Origin: a virus
Strand: one strand, 5' to 3'
Virus record (IMG/VR): IMGVR_UViG_3300030098_004539
Coordinates: 18,619-82,618 of that record
Length of the DNA stretch: 64,000 nucleotides
Below the pieces are notes generated by a model that saw only the letters and a program-made list of their open reading frames with translations, had not been told where the DNA came from and ran no database searches. The position numbers and the translations under genes are program-made. How positions within the stretch are numbered: the first letter of the stretch is position 1; each line of letters starts with the position of its first letter. Shown piece by piece: positions 8,588 to 18,022 of the stretch.

Positions 8588-9984
8588 TTATACCTGAAAT
8601 AATCATACAACGTGTTCTAGTAAATGGAATACGACGGATACGTAATATTCCGTGGAAGTCTGATCAACTCTTTAAAAGTGTTCCTCAGAGCTTTGCACGA
8701 CAGTTCTATGAGCTTGTATCTAAAACGCCTATCGACGTTACGATCAATTACCCCAGAGAAGATAGCCAGTTTCCGTGCATAGCTATCCTTCTTCGAGCAG
8801 AAGAAGAAACCGACATGTTCCTGGGAGACCTTTTGTCGGCAGGGTACGACAACACAGACAGCTTGTTTGGGTCCGAAGGCTTCTTCTACTCTAAAGGAGA
8901 AACGTCAAAGACCGAAACCTACGGCCTGACCGGAATGCTAGGAGACGGTAACGTCTTTGAAGATACGCCTAAACTCTTTGATAAAGACGTACAAACGTAC
9001 AAAGAGATTAGAGGCTCTGGGCAGTCTTGTAGCTATCTCCTACAAGTAATGACGGACGATCAAGACTTTACGATTTTCCTGTATCACATGATCCGATACA
9101 TCATCCTTGCAGGAATACCTACGTTTACCGCTAACGGTATGCATCAAATGCGACTCAGCGGTACTGACTTTCTCCCACAAGCCTCACAACAACCTAATTT
9201 CATATTTATGCGGGGTATAAATATGAACTTCTTGTACTTTGCGGATTACTTCCTCAAAGAAGGCGACCCCGAACTTGAAGCCGTTGCTAAAGCGTTTGTT
9301 ATCAATATCGGAGACGCAAGAGGAGATAGCCCGGATATGCTAGCGCAGGTTCAAAAACCCGCCATAACAGCAGTATCTATCTCTACGGGAACGTTAAGCA
9401 GTACCGTAAACAATATAATTGTCTCCGGTATAAATTTTCAAAATGGATTAAGTATCGAGTTTATAAAAACTGAACCAGGATCTACGTTCTACATTAAAGG
9501 TAGTGATGTAGGACTTGTGGCCTCTAACATAAACGTAGGAAGTACAGAACATAGCATCGAGTTTATACCTACGTTAGCCGGAACAGCTACCTCTACAACA
9601 AAAGACTTTGTTGCAAACTCCTCAGACACCGTACCCACAAATCTGCTTGCAGGAATGTTCTTAGAAGTTATCGGACCCACGTCCCATACAGCATATGGTG
9701 AAAAACGTAGGATTATTAATTTTACATCGGGTACAGGCGGCTCTATAACAGTGGTTAATGAGTTTTCTGCCTCCCTCTCAGGGGCTAAAGTTCAAGTAAT
9801 TACTCAAAGTGCAGTAGGTCCTGCGGCTACAAGCGTAACCTACGTAGACGGTTTGGCGGTCACAAAACAATTTACTTTCGATTTAACAATAGGTGCAGAA
9901 GTAGATACTGGAGTATGGGATATTAAAATTACCAATCCGGATTTAATCTCAACTACCTTAACTAAATCGTTTACTATTACTTAA
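8584..9984 (+). CDS. Tail terminator-like protein with C-terminal Ig/IPT-type domain
   Basis: The frame extends upstream to 8518, but the ATG at 8584 forms an ATGA overlap with the previous stop and is the likely start, giving 466 residues. The first 265 residues are alpha/beta and contain the strand-like FPCIAILLRAEEETDMFL; by position, between the gp10-like gene and the sheath, a tail-terminator or sheath-stabiliser role is inferred. From about residue 260, PAITAVSISTGTLSSTVNNI begins beta-rich IPT/TIG-like sequence, an accessory Ig fold. The fusion makes it much longer than usual terminator proteins. Confidence 0.5.
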   Translation: MIIPEIIIQRVLVNGIRRIRNIPWKSDQLFKSVPQSFARQFYELVSKTPIDVTINYPREDSQFPCIAILLRAEEETDMFLGDLLSAGYDNTDSLFGSEGFFYSKGETSKTETYGLTGMLGDGNVFEDTPKLFDKDVQTYKEIRGSGQSCSYLLQVMTDDQDFTIFLYHMIRYIILAGIPTFTANGMHQMRLSGTDFLPQASQQPNFIFMRGINMNFLYFADYFLKEGDPELEAVAKAFVINIGDARGDSPDMLAQVQKPAITAVSISTGTLSSTVNNIIVSGINFQNGLSIEFIKTEPGSTFYIKGSDVGLVASNINVGSTEHSIEFIPTLAGTATSTTKDFVANSSDTVPTNLLAGMFLEVIGPTSHTAYGEKRRIINFTSGTGGSITVVNEFSASLSGAKVQVITQSAVGPAATSVTYVDGLAVTKQFTFDLTIGAEVDTGVWDIKITNPDLISTTLTKSFTIT

Positions 9985-10025
9985 ATAAAGTATTAATGTT
10001 ATACCCGAAATCGCGGTGGATTTAG

Positions 10026-10268
10026 ATGGCTACTAAGAAAACTTCAAAACCTGTTGAAAAAAAGGCACCTAGCGCCCCTAAAAAGAAAGAAGAGGTCGCA
10101 GGTCCGCCAGTGGCATTGGTGCACGATCCTGCGCTAGATGCCCAAACATATTTGATGAGTATTGGTACACGGCCTCAAAGGCTGGCACCTATGGTAGCCT
10201 GGGCAAAAGGCAAAGGCTTATCTGTAGCAACCTTTTCCCAGTGGGAAGAGTTGTTCAAGACTTTTTAG
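10026..10268 (+). CDS. Small basic protein upstream of the sheath gene, unknown
   Basis: 80 residues. The first 27 are Lys/Pro/Ala-rich (KKTSKPVEKKAPSAPKKK), and the rest is a compact helical region ending QWEELFKTF. A GGTGGA ribosome binding site precedes the ATG, and the gene ends 10 bp before the sheath start. It has no recognisable family. It could be a small structural or assembly factor. Confidence 0.55.
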   Translation: MATKKTSKPVEKKAPSAPKKKEEVAGPPVALVHDPALDAQTYLMSIGTRPQRLAPMVAWAKGKGLSVATFSQWEELFKTF

Positions 10269-10278
10269 GAGAGCGTAA

Positions 10279-13050
10279 GTGGCAAAGTTTATTACATTTA
10301 ATGGGGTCACGCTCTACCATCCTGGTGGATTAACTAAAGTTGATGCTACCGGAATGGCGCAGGTTGCTGCGGGGGCTAGTGGAATCGTAGGCGTTATCGG
10401 GGAAGCAGATTACGGACAGCCGCATACGGCAGATAGTCCGAAAGTCTACACCTTTACCGACCCGGACGCGGCTTCTGCACTGTTCAAAAGTGGACCTCTT
10501 GCTGATGCAATCGATTTCCTTTTTAATCCGTCAAACGATACGCGTATCCCTGGCGGTACTCAGCAATTAGTTGCTATTAAGAGTAACGCAGATACGCAAG
10601 CTACGACGGGCTCTAACACTGCCGATGCCGTTGGAAACCAAGTCGGGAACGCAGTATCTTTGACGTTCACTTCTGTGGTGTACGGTAAGTTTGCTAGCGC
10701 TATCTCTGTTAAAGTGGCCCGAAACGAGGCGAACACAGATACATTAGACGTTACCGTAACAGATGGAAACACTGCGACTACAGAGACGTTTACTCAAATT
10801 TGTGGCAAACCTCTCCTAGACGTTCAATACGCTCCTAGTACACCCGTTCAAGTTGGACTTGAACACACTACTGATGCTGGTGCCGGTAGTGCCAACGAGT
10901 TAAAGTTTAGTACTTTTCCTGGAGCTATTACTGCTTCAGATGAAGGTCGTTACGTACAAATTACGGCATCCACGACCCAAACACACTTAGTTGGGCAGGT
11001 ACGTCGTATCCGAGACAGCGGGGTTAATGTAGGAGCAAAGACTATTACTCTTGCAGGGGACTTTTGTAATGCTGACGGTAGTGCGTCTGCTAACCCTGCA
11101 ACAGGAACCTCGTTTAGAATCATCCGAGAAGCTATCGGACCTTTCTTTGTAAAGTCCTATAACGGAACTACTAAGAAAATAACTGTAGAAGGTAATGCAG
11201 ATGACCAACCTGCGGGTTGGACTACCGGAGAGTCGCTTTTCTGGGCTGCGACGGCAGATGTGGCTTTATATGCAAGTGCGCGAAATGGTCCTTGCTACAT
11301 TCACATCGTGTCTGGGACGGGCGCGGGCCAGATTCGCCGGATCGATGCTGCCCCTACATCGGATGCTGCTACCCGTACTACGACGTTTGCTTTAATTAAC
11401 GGGTTTGCTACTAGTCCCGACAGTAGTTCCAAGTTTGTGTTTATTAACGCCGTACCTAAAAACACAGCAGGTACAGCGGATGCTCCTACTGCTACCGGCG
11501 GCAACGCTATGGGTGAGGGCGCGTTTGGTGTTATTGGCGGTGCGACAGGGATTTCTACATCTTTAACGCTGCAAGTACGCCCAGGTTTTGGGGAGCCGGC
11601 TGCTCATGGAGGAGCAACTGTTACTAAAAATAACGCAGGCCCTGCGCGTGCAGCCGATTGGACGTGTACGTTAAATGCTGAACTGAACGTACAGTCTTTA
11701 GTTACGGCAATTAACAACGGTAACACGCTTACGTCACCCTCGATTACTAAAGGGTCAGACTGTACAACAGGTGCATGGAAAGCTCGGGTAGGACTGGGCC
11801 GCGCAGGTACGTTACCTACCAGCAGGTTTGATTTTACGGCCAAAGCTAATGGAGCTTATACGTCAGCCGCAGGTGCTGCTGACGGGGTTGATTGTCTTTG
11901 TGACTTCAGCACAGACTCTCCTGCGGGTAAAGAGAATGGAGATTTTGGTGCAACACCTCACCGGTACCACCGATTTACCGACAATCTCACGTTGTTAATC
12001 GATACACTCAATGCACAGAGTGCGTTAGTGACGGCAGTGCGAGGACCTAGAGGAACAGGCGCTGCTCCTGCTGGGGGTAATTTCGGGGACGGCGTACCTG
12101 CATTTGCAACATACCCATTGACCTCTGGCGGTGCATATAATGCAACAACCGCTTCTGGTCTAGCAGCCTGCTTTGACGAATTAATTAAGTATCGGCAAGA
12201 CACGGCAGTGGCTCTGTGGAGTGCGGACGCGACTAATTTTACGATCGATTACGTACACTCGTTATTGGCGACACACGCTAAAAACGGTGCTGGCGCGTAC
12301 AAGAACGAAGTTGATTGCGTTGCTGCTTACCGACCTAACAATGCGATTACTGCTTCCGCAGCGACTGAGCTTATTGAAGAAAAGTCTTCAATTCTTAATG
12401 ATCGTAATGTCGCTTTGGTCTTCCAGGACATTAAACGTCCCGCCATGACAGGTAGCGTGGTGCAGTTTGAGCCTCACATGCTTGCTTGTGCGGTTGCCGG
12501 AATGCAGGCTGGAGCTACAGTTGGTACTCCGCTTACTTTTAAGCTGGTGCGAGCCAATGAAATTCTTTGTAACAACGCTCGCGTCGATACCTTAGACAAG
12601 AACACCTCTGACCAACTTTTACAAAACGGTATTTTGTTTACCGAAAAAGTAAAAGGTCAAGGTTACCGTATTGTTAAAAATATTAGTACGTATACTGCTA
12701 CAGATAATGTGGCGTATACAGATCGACACGTTAACTACGAACTCAATTACATGGCGTACGACCTACGTACGTTTATTGAAAATAGGTTTACGGGAGTAAA
12801 GGCGACTCCTGCTGTAGTTGCTTCAGTTAAAAGCTCGGTAATCACTAAGCTAGAAGTCTACAAGAATGATTTAGAAATCATTGTTGATAGTCAGGACTTA
12901 AGTACTGGAGCTACTTTAAATGCCTATAAGAATCTCAAAGTAACCATTTCTGGTGATATCTGTACAATTCGTTTTGAGATATTCCCAGCGGTTGGTATAA
13001 ACTACATAACTTTCGAGATTTTTGCTCAACTCCCCACACTCAGCGCATAA
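10279..13050 (+). CDS. Contractile tail sheath protein
   Basis: 923 residues from a GTG start with a clear AGGAG site. The N-terminus (GVTLYHPGGLTKVDATG, then GIVGVIGEADYGQP and VYTFTDPDAASALFKSGPLA) is typical of phage tail sheath proteins. So is the C-terminus, with DRHVNYELNYMAYDLRTFIE followed by the final helix and FEIFPAVGINYITFEI. It is clearly longer than T4 gp18 (659 residues); the surplus lies in the middle as Gly/Thr/Ala-rich beta domains likely exposed on the tail surface. It polymerises around the tube and contracts to drive it through the envelope. Confidence 0.9.
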   Translation: MAKFITFNGVTLYHPGGLTKVDATGMAQVAAGASGIVGVIGEADYGQPHTADSPKVYTFTDPDAASALFKSGPLADAIDFLFNPSNDTRIPGGTQQLVAIKSNADTQATTGSNTADAVGNQVGNAVSLTFTSVVYGKFASAISVKVARNEANTDTLDVTVTDGNTATTETFTQICGKPLLDVQYAPSTPVQVGLEHTTDAGAGSANELKFSTFPGAITASDEGRYVQITASTTQTHLVGQVRRIRDSGVNVGAKTITLAGDFCNADGSASANPATGTSFRIIREAIGPFFVKSYNGTTKKITVEGNADDQPAGWTTGESLFWAATADVALYASARNGPCYIHIVSGTGAGQIRRIDAAPTSDAATRTTTFALINGFATSPDSSSKFVFINAVPKNTAGTADAPTATGGNAMGEGAFGVIGGATGISTSLTLQVRPGFGEPAAHGGATVTKNNAGPARAADWTCTLNAELNVQSLVTAINNGNTLTSPSITKGSDCTTGAWKARVGLGRAGTLPTSRFDFTAKANGAYTSAAGAADGVDCLCDFSTDSPAGKENGDFGATPHRYHRFTDNLTLLIDTLNAQSALVTAVRGPRGTGAAPAGGNFGDGVPAFATYPLTSGGAYNATTASGLAACFDELIKYRQDTAVALWSADATNFTIDYVHSLLATHAKNGAGAYKNEVDCVAAYRPNNAITASAATELIEEKSSILNDRNVALVFQDIKRPAMTGSVVQFEPHMLACAVAGMQAGATVGTPLTFKLVRANEILCNNARVDTLDKNTSDQLLQNGILFTEKVKGQGYRIVKNISTYTATDNVAYTDRHVNYELNYMAYDLRTFIENRFTGVKATPAVVASVKSSVITKLEVYKNDLEIIVDSQDLSTGATLNAYKNLKVTISGDICTIRFEIFPAVGINYITFEIFAQLPTLSA

Positions 13051-13068
13051 TTTAGGAGATTTCGAAAA

Positions 13069-14472
13069 ATGCCAAGTCTTACCGCAGCCGATCATCAAAA
13101 CATCTTAAGCGTACTTCAACATTCGCTTAATGGTGACACTTCTGTCCTGATTCCTTCGGGCCAGGCATTCTACGTTCCCGGAACAAGTGTTCCTCTCTCC
13201 CTTAATTACGACGGCTTTGTTACGAAGCGCGGTACCCTGAGTGAATCATCTCCCGCAAGCGGAGCTATTCTTGTTCTAGAGTCTGCTGCTCAAGCTGCTC
13301 AGTTCCGTGCAGGAGACGTATGTTACCTAGTAGGTAATGCTTTTGCTGGAGCCGTTAACGCTTCTGACAACACGGCAGACCAAGTTACGGTTTCTAGTGT
13401 TAGCGGACAGCAAGTCATTGTTACTGGACGCGCTGGCGGTATTTATTCCGTAGGTGCTAGCCTCGTAGTACTGGACCAAGCCCAACCGGGTGGCTACGCT
13501 GGTGGAACTTCTGACGGTCCTGCTATTGGAAATCAGGCTCTCGGAGAGTTGTTAGCGGCACTTGAGGCTGCTTGTGGCAGCACCGGGACTGCTGGGGGCG
13601 GGGGTCACAGCGCTACGACAATCAAAATTAACAATCCGGCGTCGGCTTGGGATGAAGAAGGCGCTATGGTAGGCGCTACCATTACAATGCTTACGGCTAC
13701 TGCGGCAAACAACGTAGGAGTATCGGCTAAGGTTGTAAGCACCGGAGCAGGCGGCAACCCTACGGTAATATTGACTCTGGCAGATTTCAAAGACTCTGAT
13801 GGGGTCGCGCTTACTCAGTGGCCTACTACCCCGAGTAATGGTGATACCATATCTATCTCCCTTGACACTTCTGAAGGTAAAATTGCGGAGCTACAACAGG
13901 CCGGAGGAGACTGGAGCGTTGGTATAGCTGCGATGCTTACAATGCATCGCAGGTTAGACGAAGCTAAGGATGCTCCCGAAATTCCTCTCATCGACGAATG
14001 GAAAGTTTCGGGGCAGAAGACAGGCGCTATTCTTCGTTTAAAAATGCCTGAGGGTCGCCTTAGCGGTAATGCATATACAGACGCTTCGGACACGAGTATT
14101 ACGGTAGAAATGGACCCTGCTGTAGGAGATATCCCAGCCCCATTGAGTGGAAGACTTCGTGTAATCAACGCACAAGATGGAGTAGGTAGTACGCCGTGGA
14201 ATGCTGTCAGCGCTCCACTTCCTTCTAGCGGCGCGTTTGTTTCTTACACTCGACTAAAGAAATCTAACGTACTTAATCTCGGCGCAGCCGGAGTTCTAGG
14301 ATCTAATATTCCTGGAACTAGCGGTGTCGGTCGTGTAGTAGAAATTGAAGGCGCTAGCTGTGGATTTGCTAGCAACTCTGGTTTTGCTCCGCAACCCGAC
14401 AACAAGTACTTAGTAGGTCTGTTGTATCAGCTAGTCAACGCTGTTCACGCATACAAAATTCTTGGCGCATAG
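13069..14472 (+). CDS. Unknown structural protein between sheath and tube
   Basis: 467 residues with AGGAG upstream. Sequence is rich in Ala/Gly/Ser/Thr with beta character, has a Gly-rich linker near residue 180 (GTAGGGGH), and no cleavage signal or catalytic motif. Sheath and tube genes are often adjacent; here this gene separates them, so its product is probably tail-associated. It may be a second tube-like or decoration protein. No family recognised. Confidence 0.55.
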   Translation: MPSLTAADHQNILSVLQHSLNGDTSVLIPSGQAFYVPGTSVPLSLNYDGFVTKRGTLSESSPASGAILVLESAAQAAQFRAGDVCYLVGNAFAGAVNASDNTADQVTVSSVSGQQVIVTGRAGGIYSVGASLVVLDQAQPGGYAGGTSDGPAIGNQALGELLAALEAACGSTGTAGGGGHSATTIKINNPASAWDEEGAMVGATITMLTATAANNVGVSAKVVSTGAGGNPTVILTLADFKDSDGVALTQWPTTPSNGDTISISLDTSEGKIAELQQAGGDWSVGIAAMLTMHRRLDEAKDAPEIPLIDEWKVSGQKTGAILRLKMPEGRLSGNAYTDASDTSITVEMDPAVGDIPAPLSGRLRVINAQDGVGSTPWNAVSAPLPSSGAFVSYTRLKKSNVLNLGAAGVLGSNIPGTSGVGRVVEIEGASCGFASNSGFAPQPDNKYLVGLLYQLVNAVHAYKILGA

Positions 14473-14491
14473 ATAATTACGAGGTTTAAAA

Positions 14492-14974
14492 ATGGCTGAA
14501 GTCTTTACCGGAGCACGAGCAAAATTTTATATCAATGGCCAAGCTATTGGTTATTGTGCTGGGGTTAGTGGTGAAGAAGCCATTGACTACGAACCCGTAG
14601 AGACGCTTGACTTCTTGGAGGTCCGGGAACACATTCCTGTTTCTTACCGGGCCTCCTTGAGTGCGGCGTTCTTCCGACTGGTTGGGTCCTCCTTAAAGGA
14701 GTACCTTGGTCGCCAAAATAACCTTGGTGGCATGGAAATCTTCCCTAAGTTCGATAACATCCTTACTTCCGGTGTCCTCTCAGCAGCAATTCATAATACG
14801 AAGACAGTTGCTAACGAGGGTGAAGTAGCTGGGGCTATTCCTGATATTATTGCTAAGTTTACTTCGGTGCGTGCCGCTAGTAAAACGTTTGACGTATCTG
14901 CTCGTGGTGTTGTAACAGAGAATTGTTCTTTTGTTGCTATCAAACAGATGGACGAGTCAGAACTCAACGCGTAG
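14492..14974 (+). CDS. Tail tube protein
   Basis: 160 residues, the usual size. It reads as a gp19/Mu-type tube protein: an N-terminal KFYINGQAIGYCAGVSGEE segment, a central VETLDFLEVREHIPVSYRAS strand pair, and a C-terminal FTSVRAASKTFDVSARGVV strand followed by a short acidic end. Position between the sheath and the frameshifted chaperone is the standard one. Hexamers of this protein would form the inner tube through which DNA passes. Confidence 0.8.
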   Translation: MAEVFTGARAKFYINGQAIGYCAGVSGEEAIDYEPVETLDFLEVREHIPVSYRASLSAAFFRLVGSSLKEYLGRQNNLGGMEIFPKFDNILTSGVLSAAIHNTKTVANEGEVAGAIPDIIAKFTSVRAASKTFDVSARGVVTENCSFVAIKQMDESELNA

Positions 14975-15007
14975 TTAAATATACTTTTATAGAAATCAGA
15001 GGAAAAT

Positions 15008-15490
15008 ATGCGGGACTTTACTAAGTCTTTCAGTATCGACTTTACGTCTACAATGGACGGACAGCGGTACATGGGGACGTTTACTGTTAAGAAGCTCACT
15101 ATTGGTGACTTATCTAGGTTAGGTGCTCGGAAGGCACAACTTTGTGGCGGATATACAACAGGTCTTGGTGTCGAAGCCGGCAACAGTATTGATGCTGGTA
15201 CAGCGATGCTTAATGAGATGATTGCTCATTGTGAGATTGCTCTCTTGTCTAAGCCGGATTGGTTTGACCCAGAGAAGCTCATCGATCCAAGCCTCCTGAA
15301 CAGTGTGTACGAGGAGGTGGCCGCTTTTGAGGCTAATTTTCTCGGAACTAAATCCGAAACTAGTGGGGAAGGATCTGCTGTCAGCAGCAAAGTACCAAGC
15401 AGCGATGAACCTCCGGGGACAGGGGGACGAGCTAACTCCATTGCGGATGTGGTGGACAAAAAAATACCAAAAATCTCCCCGCTCGCCTGA
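15008..15490 (+). CDS. Tail assembly chaperone, short form (G-like)
   Basis: 160 residues, with an AGAGGA site before the ATG. It lies between tube and tape measure, where lambda-G / T4-like chaperones are encoded, and its end overlaps a second frame that encodes the T-like extension. The N-terminal half has the two-strand start (FSIDFTSTMDGQRYMGTFTV) and a helical middle common in such chaperones; the end is Ser/Pro/Gly-rich linker. It would coat the tape measure during tail assembly and be absent from the virion. The role is inferred from position plus frameshift architecture. Confidence 0.7.
   Translation: MRDFTKSFSIDFTSTMDGQRYMGTFTVKKLTIGDLSRLGARKAQLCGGYTTGLGVEAGNSIDAGTAMLNEMIAHCEIALLSKPDWFDPEKLIDPSLLNSVYEEVAAFEANFLGTKSETSGEGSAVSSKVPSSDEPPGTGGRANSIADVVDKKIPKISPLA
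15455..15466 (+). other. Programmed frameshift site (A7 run) in tail chaperone gene
   Basis: The G frame reads GAC AAA AAA ATA here, with seven A in a row (15458-15464). The T frame lies +1 (equivalently -2). A tRNA-Lys on AAA 15461-15463 could move +1 onto AAA 15462-15464 with full re-pairing, or back 2 onto 15459-15461. The -1 frame closes within about 60 bases, so the common -1 shift would not yield the long product. Confidence 0.65.
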
Positions 15491-15833
15491 ATACCTCTCC
15501 TACACCATATTTGAGTTGCTAGTAGAGTTCTTTGAAGACTACTACGACCAAAACCGTGGCGAAATGCATAACCTCGATCTACCCTTCTCCGGTACCGGAG
15601 ATTCTATGGTGGATAAGTGGGAAAGAGAGATACGTTCAGGTATCGTACCTGACCTAATGGAAGATTTACCCAAGGAAGAGGCTGAGAAAGTCGTCAATTG
15701 GAGTAAAAAAGCGTATAAGAATAAAACCAACAAAGGTAGAATGCCTATTGCCGACGACGGCAATATAGGTGACCGAATAAAAGAATTAGATCAACTGCTA
15801 GGTAGTGATGGACACTTCGAGGAAGAGTATTAA
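15465..15833 (+). CDS. Tail assembly chaperone extension (T-like), expressed by frameshift
   Basis: From the slip site onward this frame encodes about 122 residues (YQKSPRSPEYLSYTIFELLV, then acidic helices ending GHFEEEY). The composition is protein-like: helical, amphipathic, acidic end. The upstream part of the frame, back to 15303, is a shadow of the G gene. No ATG with a ribosome binding site lies near its beginning (first internal ATG 15564 lacks one). Hence it is most likely translated as the G-T fusion of about 275 residues that recruits the tape measure to the tube protein. The stop overlaps the tape measure start (TAATG). Confidence 0.65.
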   Translation, partial: YQKSPRSPEYLSYTIFELLVEFFEDYYDQNRGEMHNLDLPFSGTGDSMVDKWEREIRSGIVPDLMEDLPKEEAEKVVNWSKKAYKNKTNKGRMPIADDGNIGDRIKELDQLLGSDGHFEEEY

Positions 15834-18004
15834 TGGCTAAGGACGCTGTTAGCGCTAGTATTCTAAAGTCGAATCTAGAGCTTCTTAAAAAAGAAGGCCA
15901 AGAACTACTTAACCTGTTCGAAAGCGTTAACAAGCAGTCTCAAGCACTGGGTACAAATATGTCCCAGTCTGTACGAAGCGTCGTTGGAGAAGTTAGACGC
16001 CTTGAATCGTCACTGTCCGGGCTACAAAGCCGTTTAAACCGACTTACAAGTACCTCTAGTGCGTTGGGAGCCGCTAATATTAGCGGGGCGCTAGGGGCGC
16101 TTACAGGGCAAGGTAGGGGGTTTTCCGGAGGCGGTGGATACGGAGGAGGAGGGGGAGGATACCGTTCTGGCGGACCTCTCTCAGGAGGTATGTTTGGCGG
16201 CGGTGGTGGATTAGGTGCTACTGCTGCGAGGATATCAAGGCCCGTTCTAAAAAGTTTACCTTTTGTCGGACCCTTTTTTGCTAACGCTGCTGCTGGTGCG
16301 GGGGGAATTTTTGACTTTTTCTCCGGCGCAATGATGGGAGGTATGAGGCAGTCATACGGTGCTCGATCTGCTATGGAAAGAGCTTCCCGTACTATGGGTG
16401 GGTTGTCTGGTGTCAGTAATTATGGCCAATTTAGAGCTATGGGACGACGGCACGGATATAGCCCTTTTGAGACTCATGGCCTTTCAGGAGACTTTCAGTC
16501 TGCCATAGGTAATCTGTACCAGACTAAATTCTTCCCTAATCTCCACTTTGACGGAGAACACATGCGCCGCAGTTCTGGTGGTCGCTTTTTGGGGGGTCGT
16601 GGAGGGTACCAAACACATGCGCCGTTGGCTGATTTTACAGGTCGCGCACAGGGAATGGGGTTAGATCCAAGACAGGCACTAGGTCTTATGTCGGGCCTAC
16701 GAGGTTTAGGTCGAAACGTTTCTTTAGCAGGTGCTCCCTCAGAAGCCTACTATAGACACGTCCGTGGTAGTGGTGCGGGATACTCACCGGTAGAGGGTGT
16801 AGGTGGTGGTGCTCCGGCGTTAGATCTCTTGCAGCGACTAGGAGGCATGACTGAAGTCTTGATGAGTAGGGCGGGGATTTCTGGTGCGGCAGCTAGGGGT
16901 GCAGAGCGTCGATATAGGAACCCTAGGTTACTTGCTGGAATGGCCTCGCTAGTTAATATGCAGATGGGTACTGGCGTTGCTGCGGCAGGTTCAATGCGGG
17001 ACATGGGGGGCATGTTAGGCATCCTACAAGACCGAACTCGTGGCGGGTTTGACCCTCAGGTAGCAAATTTGTTGGCTCAAAGGCTGTTTCAAGGGTCTCT
17101 TAATCCGGGGGGAGGAGAAGCGGGAAATCTGCTTATGATGCGTGCCGGTGGATTTGGTAACCCGAACATCCGAGGTGTTCAGGCTCAGGCTGCTCGGATG
17201 GGTATGGACCCTTCAATTATTCGTCGTCGTAATTTCTTGGAGTATAGACGGTGGCGAGAAAGTAATCCGGGAGATCGTGCACGGGCAGGGCTTGCACAGA
17301 TTGCTTTTGATTACAGAGGGAATGCTGGTGCCGCAAGTCTGGCTTTAGCTGAGACGCTTGGTATAGGCCAAACGTACGCAGACCGTTTGTGGGCTATGGG
17401 GCAGAGAGGTGAGTTTGGTTCGGGCATAGATAAGTTGATGAAAGAGGCGCTGGGTGCGAGAGTGCCGGGTAAGGCATCTGGTGCAGGATCGACTGCGATA
17501 ACTCAGACGATTGCTCAGTACGAACAAGCGTTATTACGGGTAAGTAATCAGATTGGTGGGGCAGTTAGGGCCATAAATAATCTACAGGTGAAAAATCTTG
17601 ATTCAATCGCAAAAGGCTTAGGATCGGTACGTAGGGAGTTTAATAAACTAGCGAACGATACTACCAAAATAAAAGAGTTAGGGGAGGTTTACAGAGGTGT
17701 TGCTACCGCTACCGTAGAGCTTATGAAGGCCATTATTAAAGCTGCTCCGAAGGAGTCAAAGAGGTCAGATATTAGGCTTAAGAAGAACATCGTTAAGGTG
17801 GGTGTGTCTGACTGGGGCATTAATATTTACGAATTTGAATATAAGAGTAAGCCCGGTCGTTTCCGTGGAGTTATGGCTCAAGAGTTGGTAGATACATACC
17901 CCGCAGCTTTGTCGGTAGGACAAGACGGTTATTACCGTGTAGACTACAGCGTATTAGACGTACCTTTTGAAAAGGTTTTATCTGTTTCTGAAGCACACCT
18001 TTAA
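15833..18004 (+). CDS. Tape measure protein with C-terminal peptidase S74-like domain
   Basis: 723 residues. A coiled-coil N-terminus (residues 1-75) is followed by a Gly-rich stretch (about 95-125), a hydrophobic patch near 130-165, a long Gly/Ala/Met/Arg-rich helical body, and helices near 540-640. Place after the chaperone and before the hub is that of the tape measure. The last 80 residues match the S74 intramolecular chaperone outline: SDIRLKKNI with the Ser645-Asp646 pair, then FEYKSKPGRFRGVMAQELVD, then VDYSVLD. S74 domains normally end tailspikes and fibres, so its presence here is odd. At 0.15 nm per residue, the tail would be about 100 nm. Export or a structural-fibre identity is the alternative. 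Confidence 0.7.
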   Translation: MAKDAVSASILKSNLELLKKEGQELLNLFESVNKQSQALGTNMSQSVRSVVGEVRRLESSLSGLQSRLNRLTSTSSALGAANISGALGALTGQGRGFSGGGGYGGGGGGYRSGGPLSGGMFGGGGGLGATAARISRPVLKSLPFVGPFFANAAAGAGGIFDFFSGAMMGGMRQSYGARSAMERASRTMGGLSGVSNYGQFRAMGRRHGYSPFETHGLSGDFQSAIGNLYQTKFFPNLHFDGEHMRRSSGGRFLGGRGGYQTHAPLADFTGRAQGMGLDPRQALGLMSGLRGLGRNVSLAGAPSEAYYRHVRGSGAGYSPVEGVGGGAPALDLLQRLGGMTEVLMSRAGISGAAARGAERRYRNPRLLAGMASLVNMQMGTGVAAAGSMRDMGGMLGILQDRTRGGFDPQVANLLAQRLFQGSLNPGGGEAGNLLMMRAGGFGNPNIRGVQAQAARMGMDPSIIRRRNFLEYRRWRESNPGDRARAGLAQIAFDYRGNAGAASLALAETLGIGQTYADRLWAMGQRGEFGSGIDKLMKEALGARVPGKASGAGSTAITQTIAQYEQALLRVSNQIGGAVRAINNLQVKNLDSIAKGLGSVRREFNKLANDTTKIKELGEVYRGVATATVELMKAIIKAAPKESKRSDIRLKKNIVKVGVSDWGINIYEFEYKSKPGRFRGVMAQELVDTYPAALSVGQDGYYRVDYSVLDVPFEKVLSVSEAHL

Positions 18005-18022
18005 GCTACTCAAAGTGAGATT

